Shown piece after piece: positions 1 through 12,912 of a DNA stretch of 64,000 nt (position 1 is its first letter; each line of letters starts with the position of its first letter). This DNA comes from Geosiphon pyriformis. Taxonomy: Eukaryota; Glomeromycota; Glomeromycetes; Archaeosporales; Geosiphonaceae. The notes below the pieces were generated by a model. It worked only from the letters and a program-made list of their open reading frames with translations, did no database searches and was not told the origin of the DNA. The translations under genes and the position numbers were made by a program. Where the stretch lies: NCBI GenBank assembly GCA_016748015.1, contig JAAOMT010000697.1, positions 124,001 through 188,000 on the forward strand, read 5' to 3'.

Positions 1-531
1 ATTTATTTTTGTGGCTTAGTTCTTCAAAAGATATAAAACAAAACCAATTTGCTTCTAAAACATTCCATCTGCTTTTCTGTAACGGGCGTTACGATCTAGT
101 TGTCGCGTGGGTATGGAGATATAAAAAATTTTCTTCGGAAAAATAGTTGATCTAACTTGATCGATATATAATAATCAGACTTTGTGTAAGTTCTTTTTGT
201 TTGATGATATTAAATAAATAACATCTAATTCACCCCATGAAAGCGGAAAAGAAACGCGTAAATCGGTAACTTGACATGCCAACAGACCACCTGTAACATG
301 TTAAAAAGTATTTTTCCATATGATAAAATTCCATTTAAGTTAATTTAACAGATGCATTTTTGATGCTTAGAGCTACCGTATCAGGTAGAATTCAAGTTTG
401 AAAGGCGGTTGCATATAGATACCCCGGGGTACTAATGGCAGGGCTCAGCAATATTTTTTTCTGTTTCCTAGTCCCTGCTCCGTCAAATTTTTTACTCTGA
501 AAATTTGTGAAGTCAGAAGACAGAAGCAGAA
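1..531. other. Intergenic, upstream of PHD-finger gene
   Basis: No open frame of note and no RNA gene seen. It probably contains the promoter and 5' UTR of the + strand gene that starts at 532; the base composition is AT-rich with some CpG, like the genic part of the window and unlike the transposon-rich part. Confidence 0.5.
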
Positions 532-3027
532 ATGAATAGAGACCAAAATTCGTCACCTCTCCCTTCCGTGAATCCTATATTGAAAGATGTAGTTAATGAA
601 GCCCAAAAATCCAAAGTCGTCACTCCCTCTGATAAAGCTACTACATTTCTTTCCAAGGGTTCTGTAAGGGAACGACTTCATCAAATTCAAGAGAAAATGA
701 TAGCTAAGTCTAGAGCAAAATCTCATGGCATGAAAGGCAAAGCAGTAAAAACCATTCCAAAAGAATGGTGGAATACCGTTGACGCCGAATGGATAGTAAG
801 CAATGCTAAAAAGTGGCAACGAGATTATACACCAGATGCCCCGAAGAAAACTTGCAAGGAAAGCGAAAAATCAAGTTTAAGACAAAGGAACGAGATTTTT
901 GCTAAAAGTTCGGGGTCTCACCGTCCCCTCTGTCAATATCCTCGTCACTCCTTGTCGAAATACGAACGACATTCGATTCAGAGAACACAAGATACAACAC
1001 AAAGACCAGGTGTTGGCGGAAAGACCATTGCAACAGTGGAAAAGGCGTTACTAGGTATGCTTTTATGGTCGCATTTTGAGACTTTGCCAAGCACCCGATT
1101 TATGGAATTAAATTTTCATTTTTAATAGGTGATCGTCGGTTTTTATGTTATGGGTGTGGCAAAGCCTACAAAGCTAAAAACGGATTGACATATCACCAAA
1201 CTCGCTGTAAAATGCTGAATGTAAGGTTTCTCCTTTAATTTTTTAACGGGTCAAATAATTATATAGAAAGAAGTGAAAAATATTCTACTTGATTCAATCA
1301 CAATTAATTTTTATAACAGAGAACTTTAACAAAGGGAAAGTTTGCCCGAAAACCCCTCCAAAGAGACGATCTCGTAGATTGTTTATGTGGGACTGAAGAT
1401 GATGGGGGAGAAATGGTTCAATGCGATCATTGCCGAGGATGGTTACATTTAGATTGTATCAGATTAACAAGCGACGAGCTACCAGATGATTATTATTGTC
1501 CACGGTGTGTTTGGTCATATGATTCTAATATCAAATCGAAACACGATTCGAATACTAGAAAGGAAAAAGTGAAAGAAAAAGAGGTTGAACGACAACAAAA
1601 CAAATTGGGCAAAGGAAAACATAAGAACCAGGTAGATGTTCCGGTGAAACGAGAAAAGTATAAAGACAATTTCATATATACGAAACAGAATTATAAAAAC
1701 ATAGAAAGCCAAAATTATACCGCACCCATTATACATCCAGGGAATTTGCTTAATAAGATTGAAAAAAATGTGGGAATACAACCTTTGGAAAATGATTTAA
1801 TCTCAGAACCTCGCGATATGCTACCGACAAATATAGAATTTGGACATCGTGATTACTTCAGGGCTGCAAAATTTGACACAACTGATGAAGAGGGAACTGT
1901 GACGCAATCATCTGGGGATGAATTATCTGGAGGAGATTACGAGGAAATAGAAGAGAAGTGCTCTGAGAATGAGGACTTGAATAGTCTCAATTCAGATCAA
2001 AGTGACAATGAATCCACTCTGGACGAAGATGACGCAGAGTTCAGTTACCAATTAATAGACAATCTTATGGAATATACAATAAGTGATTACCAAGCCTATG
2101 ACCCTCAAAACCTCAATTTAACACAAGAGGATGAGGCTTCAAATCACTGGGAGGTGCCCTTGTATAAATTGGGAAGTTCTTGGGATGATGACGACGAAGA
2201 ATCTGAAGAGGAAGACGAACAAGTAGATCAAACCAATACGGACAAAAATTACAATACACCTCACCCAAAAATAGCCACGCCTTTATTACCACGCCTCCAC
2301 TTGGATTCCAAGTGCAGGTATGAAGGGTTTGAAGAGCTGAAGTCAGCCGAACATTTCACTCTACGGAGGGGAAATTCCGACGTGAGAGCAAAAGTAGATT
2401 CTTGGGTAAACGACAACAGAATTTACCATGAGGACGTTATGATGCCAGATTCAACACAAGACTCCATGGGATTTTTATGGGATCCAAGGATTTCGATACC
2501 AAATGTCACGTTTTGTTTAAATGATGATTTGTGCTCTCCTTTAGATTCACAACCACCATCTTTGGTATTCGATGATGAGGTGAATAATAATAATACGAGA
2601 AAATTCCTGATAAACATATGCAAAATTATTCACTTGGATTACTTGTATTTTGCCTTGATTAGAATGGTAGTAGCCCAACTTGTAGCGCAAGTTCAGCTAC
2701 CACAACCCCTGGTGCAGATTCAAACCCTGCTGCTTTTCTTTCCCAGTACATTGACTTTGATGGGTTGTTTGAGGAGACAACAAAGATGAATAACATTTTA
2801 ATTCCTTGTGGTGACAGCGAAATTGCTACAAAGATGGATTGGGCAGTCGCAAATCCTAAGTGTGAAAATCTAGTTGATCATTCTAACCAAAATTGGGAGG
2901 CAGATGACGGTATGCTCATTGAATTAGGTGTATCATAATGTTATAATGTCTTCTATATTTTATTCCTTATGTTAATTATTTTCTTAACTTAATAGGTATG
3001 ATGGAATTTTTGAACGTGGATGATTAG
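532..3027 (+). CDS. C2HC zinc finger plus PHD-finger nuclear protein (5 exons)
   Basis: Probable chromatin reader or transcription co-regulator of 717 aa. I join exons 532-1054, 1129-1220, 1320-2579, 2663-2909 and 2996-3027; the four introns (74, 99, 83 and 86 nt) are all GT-AG and every junction keeps phase. Exon 1 is basic and unrecognised. Residues 181-201 form a C-x2-C...H...C cluster like a degenerate C2H2 finger (CYGCGKAY...HQTRC). Residues 226-268 are a canonical PHD C4HC3 finger: CLC, then MVQCDHC, GWLHLDC and YYCPRC. The rest is acidic and Ser/Asp/Glu-rich (DDDDEESEEEDE around 2188-2220), and the protein ends EFLNVDD. Without intron 4 the frame runs into an early stop at 2789, but the spliced frame is Ser/Thr-rich and clearly better. 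PHD fingers of this type commonly bind histone H3 tails; the partner complex is not evident. The start at 532 is the first in-frame ATG I see. Confidence 0.85.
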
Positions 3028-3960
3028 ATTGCGGTATAATATGATAAGAATTTCTGGGGAAGCTGTCTTTATTTGGATTTTGTACATAGTATACATATGT
3101 TAAATGCCTGTCACAAAAAATTAACAAAAGTAATACTTGAAATGGTTACTGAAATTTCACCTACTAGTTTTTATTTCTCTATCTCATACCTTGAGCATTT
3201 CAACTTTTAACTACGAACTCACACTCAAAAACGAGTTTTAGCCCAGCTTTTTGTATCCTTTTCGGTTTCAGCGTTGTGTTGCATTCTGAGTTTAAACTTT
3301 GAAAAGACTCGGTGAAAACATATTGTGTCAATAAAACATATTAATGTCTGCAGGCCGAATATGTCGACTGTTAGGTGAAGAAAACAAAGTTTGTAACTGA
3401 AAAAGTTCCAACACACTAATAAAGATGTTCAATAAAACCTGATAATTGTAAGAATAAGACGATTATGCTCTTACATAAAATAAAATAGGCGAAATATAAG
3501 GTGTTTAGGAAATTATTTTAACGATAAATTCATTCAGGGTGATTTGGTTTTATAAAGGTTGGGTTATTGACGCGTGACGTAACCCGTTTTACCCAATGGA
3601 ATGGATAGAATCATAGTTGAAATCTTGAAGCTAATTCGTTTCCTTGACCTTTTTTAACAAAAGGTTAGTTGAAAGAAAATCAACCAAGACACAAAATTCA
3701 CTATATCCAGGTATTCTTCAACACATCCTACAAAAGGTTAATTTCAGTGAAGATACTGGATAAATTGACGAATGCCTATCGACCGCATAAGTCTCTGTCC
3801 GTGTTCTTTGCTGATTTGATTTTTTTTTAACTGCGGCAAGATACTATCCGAGAGAACAGTCGATATGTATCTTGCCGGCCAATTCGCTAAACCTCCTCAT
3901 GCTTTGTTTCTATGGTAAGGAATCTTTGTTTCTTCACACTGTGTTGATTCAAAAAAAAAC
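3028..3960. other. Intergenic region, no gene seen
   Basis: AT-rich spacer between the PHD-finger gene and a doubtful + strand coding stretch. Only short shadow frames occur on both strands. The first part should hold the 3' UTR of the PHD-finger gene. No RNA gene or mobile element recognised. Confidence 0.45.
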
Positions 3961-4629
3961 ATGAGCGTAGTAACTGTTCTGACATATAGTGATGAGAACA
4001 ATTCATGGGGAGACCACGAAAAAAAGCCACTTCGCTCAACCTTGGCAAGAAAAGGAAAAAATTGTGATTTTTGGTTCATCATAAGCTGGGTTTATTTTAC
4101 TCATTCTTCATCACAAAAATATTTTCATAACTTATGTTTTTCCATTCATTTGTAGGGCTGCAACCATGAGATAAGAATTAGGGAAAACTCGTGCCCTATT
4201 TACTTGAAAGCAAGTGGGTTCAATCCAATTCCAGTCATTGCTCAAGAGATCTTTATTTCATTTTTTCAAATCGCTAATATGCGGATCCGATTTACATTTT
4301 ATTAAAAGTGGAAGAATTATTTGCCATATGGGAATGGGGATCTGAGACCTTGTCCACATATGACATGGATGTTGAGGATGTTTTTGATGCACAGGGTGGG
4401 TACCAATTCTTTTTTGTATGATCTCTGAAATTGGTTTAAAAATCTTACTGATCTTGACTTGATATATGGGCAGACTCTTCTTGATAGAGTAAAAAGGTTG
4501 AGTGAGATTGCGGTGAAGAAGGCAAAACGATATCGGGGGTCATCAAAACAAATGGAGACAGTGACTTCCGAGGTTGCAAGCCTTGTAACAAAACCAACAC
4601 CGAAGCAGGATTTAGAAATAAAAGATTAA
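3961..4629 (+). CDS. Possible small multi-exon gene, structure unresolved
   Basis: Three stretches on the + strand read like coding exons but I cannot join them cleanly. The first begins ATG at 3961 (MSVVTVLTYSDENNSWG...) and could splice at about 4089 to an acceptor near 4155 (GCNHEIRIREN...). The second is an acidic frame at about 4289-4395 (KVEELFAIWEWG...VEDVFDA). The third is a basic frame at 4472-4629 (TLLDRVKRLSEIAVKK...) ending in TAA. A donor candidate after VFDAQ and an acceptor just before TLLDRV exist, but the phases do not agree, and no good acceptor precedes the middle frame. No family recognised. It could be a real fungal orphan gene, a decayed gene, or chance frames. It is convergent with MED23, whose stop lies at 4827. 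Confidence 0.3.
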
Positions 4630-4826
4630 CAGGACTAAAAATCACCGAGTTGAATCACCTAATTTTCTTGTCATTAAGCTTGGCTAAAATTTAGGCCAAA
4701 TTGGATTTCCGGATTGATTTATTGACATCAACTTTGTATAATTATTTAAATTCGAATATATGTTTAATAATTTCTAAAGAATTCCAAAATTTTGAATAAT
4801 CACAATTGGAAAGTTATGCCACATTG

Positions 4827-7800
4827 TTAACTTCTTGACCATATAAAACCACATAATCGATTTTGTACCGGTGGTTTCATGAGTCGCACAATATTCTGAA
4901 TTTGATGCATAAAGTCGGGATCCGAATCCAGAAGTGGCTTTACGTGATTTCTATACAGAAAAAATCAATTATACAGTCAAATTAAAGATAAAAAACAAAA
5001 ACACAAAGAAGTTATAGATGGATAAATATTTGAAATTCAGCATACAAAAAGTCGTAAATTTGTTCGAGTGCTTCTGTACTTTTTCCAACGGTTATCTCCT
5101 CCGTTCGCATATGTGACGTGACCTCATGTAATAGTTCCAGGATATGTAATAAGAACTAGATTTTAAAAATGTTAGTCAAGATCCGGAAGCCATAAATATC
5201 GTGTGTTCAGTTTGAGGACAAACCTGTTTTAAGACCAAAGGCGATTTATCCAATCGGTGCAAAACTGGTCCGACCAAAGCACACATATACAACACTTGAA
5301 TATCAGTCGTGATTCCACCATCTCCCCTTGCCATCAAATTAGTGAAAAGAACCTCCAGCATATCGGTGTTTGAGTAATGAAGCAGACTATGAATAAACGT
5401 AAGGAAACTATTGGGAACATTTGTCCCATAATTATAAAGGTTGAATAAGTAATCATTGAAAATATATGGGAACATCATTGTCTTATTTGGTTCAGATTCT
5501 GAAGAAAATGGATCTGAATTGAGTCCAACTGGTCTTAGCATATCTTCAAGACTCAAAGAAGCAAATAATGGTTGGAATGGTAATGGTTGAGGGGTTGAAT
5601 TAAAAGTCGATTGGGTTGGTGGTATTCGTGGATCTTTGAAAGATTGTCGTTCCTGAATATAAAAATGAACATAAATTAGAGATGAGATTAATCGAGAAAA
5701 GTCAATGGAAAGCATAATACCAAAGTACACGAAGAAGAGTTTTGCAAGAGGTTAGGATCAGTTTTGATGACGGTTATCAGTTCATTGAAAGCACCAAGAA
5801 GAAATATGTCAATTGGTAAGAAGGAGAATAATAAAGCGATCGCGTGGATAACAATAGGTTGAACGGCAACATTCTTTAAATCTCGGCCTAGCACCGTATT
5901 CAATGCAGCTGTAACTATGTGTTGAGGTTCAATCGGGGATGCTAAAATCTCGATACAGGCGATGTAAAGAGCTTGAACCACAGGATTAGCAATTTCACAA
6001 TAATGTCTTTCAGGTTGTTTAGGGTCGGATTTTGGCGCACATTTTTTCGGTGACATGTCTAAAAAATTTGAGTCCACAAGCGTTAAGACAAACATTTTGA
6101 ATTTCAAATTAAAAAATGCAAAAAGAGGAAAGTATAAATACAATCGGCGAGTTTATGAAAAACTCTGTGAAAATAATTTTCATCAAAAAGATTTTCGGGA
6201 AAATTCTCATCTTTTGCGTATTGCAATAGCTCGGGAGCAATATCATACTCATTTAAATCTGCGAATCACACATGAGAATTAGAATAAACATGTTTGAGAA
6301 ATTTCTAGTATCCTGAAAATTAGAACAGGAAATATTTTTTCTTTACCAAGCAGATGAACCAATTTTTTACTTATGACCGGATCCCGGATAGTTTCCGATT
6401 GGTAATAGTAATGGAACAAATCTCTGACATAAGAGAGTAAAGTTTGATGATAGGGATACAAGCATCCGTAATTATCGAGTAACTTTGCGAGTATCTCTTT
6501 TTCCTCGAGCTCGATCAGGCGACTGATCAAAAGATCAAGTATTGGAAGGGTTCTGGTGATCACATTAGAGTAATAAATCGGCATATGAATAGCAGAAGGC
6601 GGTTCCAAAATTTCTTTAACTGTTTCATATCCTTTCATGGCAAACGCCTCAAACTCAAAAAATTCCGGATACTGCTCCAAATATTTCATCAACTTTTCAT
6701 GATAATCGTCTTCGGCCCAATATCGATGGTTGAAATTTAAAGACATCAAGTGTTTGACGCGACTCGAAAAACCCTCCGATTGGAAAAGAAGATAATCCAA
6801 GAATCCAAGAGTGCTTTTGTGTTTTCCATGATCACAATCTCGATTACCTCGCATTAACGCGAATATAACGTGTTCGAATGCTAGTATCTGATATTTCCAA
6901 ATTAAATCTTCCAGCATCTTGTATAGCTAAATTTCATTTGTGTCATCAGTATTATAGTCGTAGTTGGAATTTTAGTCATACATCTTTTACTTACGATTTC
7001 ACCGTAGCCGCAGTGAAAATTTCAATCAACAACGATTTTACTTACAATGTCAATATCAGTCGAGCCGTAATCTTGGTCAATTACAAAATCAACCATCACG
7101 ATAGTGTATGTAGACATACGGGATGGTGAAAACTGTAGCAAAACTTTCCGTAAAGCTAAGTTTCGTCGTTCAGAAGAACATTAAGGAGGTTCTCACAAAA
7201 AGAAAAAATAAAGATCAATACATCTGGGAACGATAAAAAAGGATACGATTCATTAGGGAGGAATTAACCTTTTTATTTAGAATACAAAAAGTCCAAATAA
7301 TGCAAAGAAAAATGGGTTGATTTTCTAGTTGAGAATAATGTTCTATCAACAGGTCCTCTTCACTCTTTTCGAAAGCTTGTCCTTTTAATAATTTTTCCAA
7401 TATTCCACTTAAGCTTCCCTGTTTTATCAATTCAAAGACCTAGAAAATGATGAGATTAAGAAGAATCATGCACTTCTAAAAGTTCACACGAATCAACATT
7501 TGCGAACAATACCTTTGGAACATCGAATTCGGGTCCTGTTTCTACTTGTTGGCTAGCAAGATAAACTTGCATTGGTTCAGGGAAATATTCCAACGTGTCT
7601 CGGGACCATTGAAGAGGTTTCGGATATAAACTCTCCAAAACTCCCTGAATTAGGTCCAACGAAATATCGGAAAATCCTCTAAATTTTCCAAACTAATATA
7701 GCATCATTTGGTTGCCATTGATTTGCGCAAGAAAATGCCAATTAGTTTGCAAACCTAAACTTTATTAACCGGGAGATGGTCAATATCATGATTCTCGATA

Positions 7801-10800
7801 ACATTTCTGATTCGCCAAACCAAAAGGATTTGTCACGATTTGGGTCGGCAAGTGTTTTGATAAATTTGACATCAATTTGTAACGTCTGTAAGATTTTCAA
7901 AGTGGGTATAAATTGATGTTTCATAGAGATATCAATAAATCGAAAGTAGATGTTTACCATTGAATGGATGGCAAACATTTCTACACCACGATATATTTGT
8001 CGATGTCGAACGTACGATAGGGAATTTTTAACGAAGTTTAACATATTAGACGCCCTTGGTGAAAATTTCAGAAATCTCAGGAGTCGATAATTCAACAGTT
8101 CCAGAATAGTATGATGCCATCGGGTTGTATGCTCCTGTAATGCAGATCCATTCTCGGCTCTTTGTTTAAGCGAGTTATCAACTTTTCTCAATTTGTCGAA
8201 AATTTCAGAGATCATGAGCTGTAATCTAAAAGTCACAGAGAATTAGGCATCCATTTAAGAGAAATTTTGGAGAAAGGGCCTATTTGTGAACAAAATATCT
8301 ATGAAAGGATACTTACGACCATGGAGCTCCATAAATAATTTTGTAGACTACATCGATAATGTACGGAGAAACACAATTCAAATTTTTACCAGTATCTGAA
8401 TGAGACTTTGACCATGAATCGCCATCGTGCACCATCTTGTGAATGAGTTGGCCAAACCTGTGGAAAGTATGTAATTTAAAAAAAAATTCTAGGTCGTTAC
8501 CAGGACGGAGGGGAAATCAAAAGCTAAAATCTTTAATTGCCTGTTTTTTCCAAAGATATTAAGAAAATCCAACAATTTGTAACCGACATTTCCCCCTTTC
8601 AAAAATTTCGCATCTGGAAATGCTAGTTTCCCTATTTCGATCAATTTATCAGAGATCAGATATACGTATAAAGTATCGGCCACCGTAACTTTTTGGGCTT
8701 GGCTTAACACTGAGAGCTTGATGATTTCTTCGAGTGGTAGATTTCGGAAAAGATCATGATTGGTAACTTTGTCTGTGTATGACAACCAAAAGAATCGAGT
8801 ATAATCATTATATCATACAAGAGATGAGATTTAGTAATCACTCCAACCGGATCCAAATATGGGATTTCTTGCCTTTGTAGGTTTTGGGGTAATTTATTAG
8901 TAGCTGATGACATACGGGGGTATAATGTAATGCAGAGGCTAATTGTGGATGACGATATTTGAGGTTCCCTCTATCTTGAAGCGCTGGTTGTTGAAGACTC
9001 AACTTTTGAGAAAAAAAAACTCATTGATCAACAAACTCTTTGATATGGTCATTTATAAATGGAGTAACATACCGCACAAGGTAATGATAAATCACGTAAA
9101 TAAAAGGCGTCTTTTGATTTGATTTGATTCTCGTTATACAGCCCCACAAACATAGTAAACAGCCTTTCGTCGTTTTGAAGATCTGGGACAATGACCTTTG
9201 CTCCTATCGCGTCAATGTCTAATGGAACACAAGCGATGGATACTGAGCATTAGACGCGGGATTCATTGTTTACGCCCGAAACAGATTCCAATTAAAGAAA
9301 GGATACGCCAGAGTTGCAAAAGCAACCAAATCAATGTGTTATCTTTTTGCAAAATTGGATGAGAATCATCGTTATCGTCGTCTTCGTCATCACCAGGTTG
9401 AAGAAGTCGGACAAAGTCTATGAGAAGATCTTCATATTTTATAAAACTAGAAATAAATGAGTTTGAATCAAAAACTAAATTTGGTCGAGAAAACAGCGCG
9501 CATTTGCTCACTTACTCTGATGCGACTAAACTATATAATTGATCTGCCATTTCAATAACAAGCTCCCAAAAATCTAGATTCTCTGGAATTACCATATCTT
9601 CATGGGAGAGCATCTGATAGTCTAAAGATGATTGATATGGTTAACAGGAATAAAGGAAAGAATTCTCCAAGTAGAATCAAAATCAACATGAAGTAAAATC
9701 GTGTTTTATAAGACCAGAACCATGAACCTTTTCGTGGTTCAAAATTAGAATGTTGTTGCGTAAAGAGAACTACATCCTTAACTCGAGACACAATCGCTTT
9801 ATGTAGTGGTTTTAATAAATCGGTAATAGATTTTGCCTCGGCTAATGGTAATCTGTCATTAATAGATTTTAAATTTTCTATCATCTGTTTGACCTCTTCG
9901 ACCGGAGCATGTTGAAAGAACATGTCGCGAAAATTAGATGTGAGATTTGTTGCCTGTCCTTGTCGGACCAATTGTTCCTGAAGGAAAATCAAGTAAAAAT
10001 CAAGTTGATGATGAGAAATAAAAATAAGCGGAAGAATGAGATCTTACATATTCACATTCAAAAGGTCGATTTTTTGGTAATGAGGCTAGATGAATATATT
10101 CATGGGGATGACTGTGAACAAAAGATTCAGATTCAGATTCAGATTCTAACAAGAAGGCAAAGGGCGAGAAGGATATAAGGTCATTGATTCATACCTGTAA
10201 GCAGAGATCAGTGGCCATGATGCATCTGTAAAAGGATATTTAAATTTCAAAAATTAGGAATTCTCATATAAATTATTATTATTATTATTTTTCAAAATTT
10301 ATTGTTATACTTTCCAGGTGGCATCATTAAATAGGCAAGGTTCTGTCGACGTCTGCAAAGACCATCAATTAATTGCTCCATAGTCCAATGAACATTTTGA
10401 TAACGACCATTGACCAGCTTCTGATTGTCATATATGGCGGGTAACTAAGGGAGGTGGAAACTAGATTAATTTTCTTATGATCAAGAACAAAAATGAGAAA
10501 ATAATCAGATATAAGAAGGTGTTACCTGTTCAATAATTTGGTAATGAGATATTATGCTAACACCACTACAACAACGTCCAATCAAGAATGCATCGATCAA
10601 GTCGAGGCTTTTTTCAATACAATCAAATTCAATTGTAGAAAGTTGTTTGGGCAAAGAATTTGCCATCCTCAAAATCTGTTTGACCAAGTTAATGATCAAA
10701 TCAGGATTGACTTGGACGAAATCACTTTCATGTTCTCTCATAAGAATGAACAGAAAGTTGATGGTACCCATCCATAACGGCGGACAATCGATAATAAAAA

Positions 10801-11273
10801 GATTGGGAAAAAATCGAAGAATCTGTGATATAGTGACCTGAGGACGTTGTTGCACGGTTGCCTGAGATAAATCTTGGACATCCGTTTCAATGATCAGGGT
10901 AGCTGGCATAGGATTTTGAAGAATTAATCTTTTCAGTATAGAAAAGATGAATATTATTCGGGGCCATGAATTGGGATGTTGAACGAGTAATAGGAAAACT
11001 TTGTGTAAGACTGGTTCCTTATTCAGGGCAAAATAAGGAGATATATGATTAATATCAAGGGGTTTGAAATGAGGAGGAGGATACGGAGAAATTTCTATGG
11101 GAAATTAAGAATGTGTACCGTGTACCCGATCTCCATTGAAATTTGATTAAATTCCTTGATAAGATTATTGATGGTATCAGAATTTTCCAGATCCAAATCA
11201 GCAAATTCATTTTCTTTCCCAGCCACTATTATCTTTTTACGACGTTTAGTAGGTCGATCGAAAATACTGGTTC
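4827..11273 (-). CDS. MED23: Mediator complex subunit 23 (MED23), many exons
   Basis: Subunit of the Mediator tail module that links transcription factors to RNA polymerase II. From memory of the animal protein, blocks match in order: LWRILSLIG; FPEPMQVYLASQ; PIFLCIIWTFCIL; LIWKYQILAFEHVIFALMR; MPIYYSNVITRTLPILDLLI; NPVVQALYIACIEILA; QVLYMCALVGPVLHRL; and a C-terminal DFMHQIQNIVRLMKPPVQ. Exons I could fix on phase or splice sites (minus strand): 11094-10526, 10444-10311, 10225-10195 (31 nt), 9977-9728, 9621-9516, 9446-9274, 9218-9073, and the last intron 5045-4951 before the final exon 4950-4827 (TAA). Exons between about 9000 and 5050 are clear in reading frame but several borders are uncertain. 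The 5' end is also uncertain: a candidate N-terminal frame (...TKRRKKIIVAG...ISME) lies at 11273-11120, and its link to the next exon would need a 31-nt intron. The length fits the roughly 1,350-aa family. MED23 is missing from budding yeast but present in other fungi, plants and animals. Confidence 0.9.
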
Positions 11274-11610
11274 AAGGATAATTTTTCCAAAGATTAATTT
11301 GGAAAATTTTGCAATATTCAAATAATTTTTGATCATCTTTAAGATTTTGCAATTTCTTTTTAGAGGTTTTTATTGAAATCTTTTTTTTTTATTTTTCTTA
11401 TTTTTCCAAGATTATAAAAACGTACCCAAAATAAAAGCCATTTGTCGACGATAATCCAAATGACTTTTCCTGGAACCAATAAAATTGTTGAAAACATATC
11501 AAATTTAATCCTTCCCATTAAATAGAAATTGAATTAAGATCACATGAAAAAATTTCCACCATTACCACCCCCAAAAAATATAATCTAAATTCTGATCAAA
11601 TTTTGAAAGA

Positions 11611-11659
11611 GGAAAGGGGAAAAGGGAAAAGGGAAAAGGGAAAAGGGAAAAGGGAAAAG
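11611..11659. repeat. (AAAAGGG)n minisatellite
   Basis: About six near-perfect 7-bp units of AAAAGGG in tandem. It is purine-only on the + strand and sits about 350 bp upstream of the MED23 5' end. Confidence 0.9.
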
Positions 11660-11765
11660 TGACAAGAAGAAGAAGCAACAAATCAAGGTTGAGTTTGTAT
11701 TTTACGGTTTTTTGGGACAAATTTTCAAAGTTACTCTCTCTCTTCTAAAGAGAGCCAAAAGTACA

Positions 11766-11768
11766 GGA

Positions 11769-11840
<72 letters not shown>

Positions 11841-11841
11841 A
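11766..11841. repeat. (GAAA)n microsatellite
   Basis: About nineteen uninterrupted GAAA units. With the neighbouring AAAAGGG array it makes a long homopurine strand upstream of MED23. Confidence 0.95.
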
Positions 11842-12731
11842 GCAAATATATAGACTAAATAAAAGTTAAAATGACACTGGTGAAATAATTCGAGTATTTT
11901 TCTCACACCTCTTGATATTTTTTTTCTTCTGCAGACAAGATAGCGGCGAGAGAGCGTTCAAAGTTTTCAGCAGACATATTATGGTATAAAGTAACGGAGA
12001 CAAAGAGGAATCAGATATATTAAAAACGAAGAGGGTACCATAATTAATGGACCAAATTGATTGTGCCACTGCCCCAATTTAGGTCGAAAATTTTTGAAAA
12101 TCAAGGAGTAAATAAATTTCTTTTCATCGTTCTTTGATAAAAAAATTTGTTTTAAATAGTCATGAACGATGAATGATATCTGTAATATTTAACTAGAAAA
12201 AAGAAAAGATAAATTAAATTAAAACATAATTTTCATATTTTTATTGCACAAAAACTATATTTTGTAATTATTATTATTATTATTTTATTAATGATTTTAC
12301 TATTATTATTTTATTAGACAGTTTTTTTTGATTTTATCATTATTTTATTAATGATTTTATTATTATTTTATTATTGATTTTACTATTGATTTTATTATTG
12401 ATTCTGTTATTGATTTTGCTAAAACAGAAAGGGTTTAAACATGTGTATATATAATAGAAATAAACATAAAAAATATTTTAATAAATTTGAGATTTTTAAT
12501 TAAAGAATATTTTTAATTTTTTAATATATCAAGATGATTAAAAAAATAATTTTTTTTAAAAACACATTAAATAACAAATTGATTTAAAAAAAAAAAAACT
12601 CAAAGCCTTGGATTTTTGAAATTTTTTCAAGTAATTCTCTATTCTATTTAATTTAATCTTTTTTTTTTGGTAAAAAAAATTTTAATTCAAAAAATTGGGA
12701 TACAATCTTTTAATCTTAAAGATAATAGAAA

Positions 12732-12794
12732 TATCAATATCAATAGCAATATCAATATCAATATCAATATCAATATCAATATCAATATCAATAT
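12732..12794. repeat. (ATCAAT)n hexanucleotide repeat
   Basis: About ten 6-bp units of ATATCA/ATCAAT with one interruption (caatagcaat). Confidence 0.9.
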
Positions 12795-12822
12795 AAAGAA
12801 TCATATAATAAAATTAATATAC

Positions 12823-12823
<1 letters not shown>

Positions 12824-12890
<67 letters not shown>

Positions 12891-12912
12891 CATCATCATC
12901 AACATCATCATC
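12824..12912. repeat. (AAT)n followed by (ATC)n
   Basis: More than twenty uninterrupted AAT units that change phase into CAT/ATC units at the right end. Confidence 0.95.

Larger units (their letters stand above)
11274..11860. other. Intergenic / MED23 upstream region with purine repeats
   Basis: Upstream of the minus-strand MED23 gene and likely to include its promoter. A short ATG frame followed by a GTACGT donor-like site lies near 11430-11415 on the minus strand and could be a first exon, but its phase does not fit the downstream frame. A minus-strand frame from about 11380 to 11120 is open apart from one TGA near 11275. Confidence 0.4.

Noticed and set aside
4195-4235. tRNA T-arm-like string GTGGGTTCAATCCA
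   Set aside because: The flanking bases do not pair as a T-stem and no anticodon or acceptor arm can be formed.
10538-10841. Two + strand frames of 79 and 95 aa
   Set aside because: Antisense to a clear MED23 exon.
11866-12069. 67-aa minus-strand frame upstream of MED23
   Set aside because: No homology recognised, no splice context, ordinary length for chance in this DNA.
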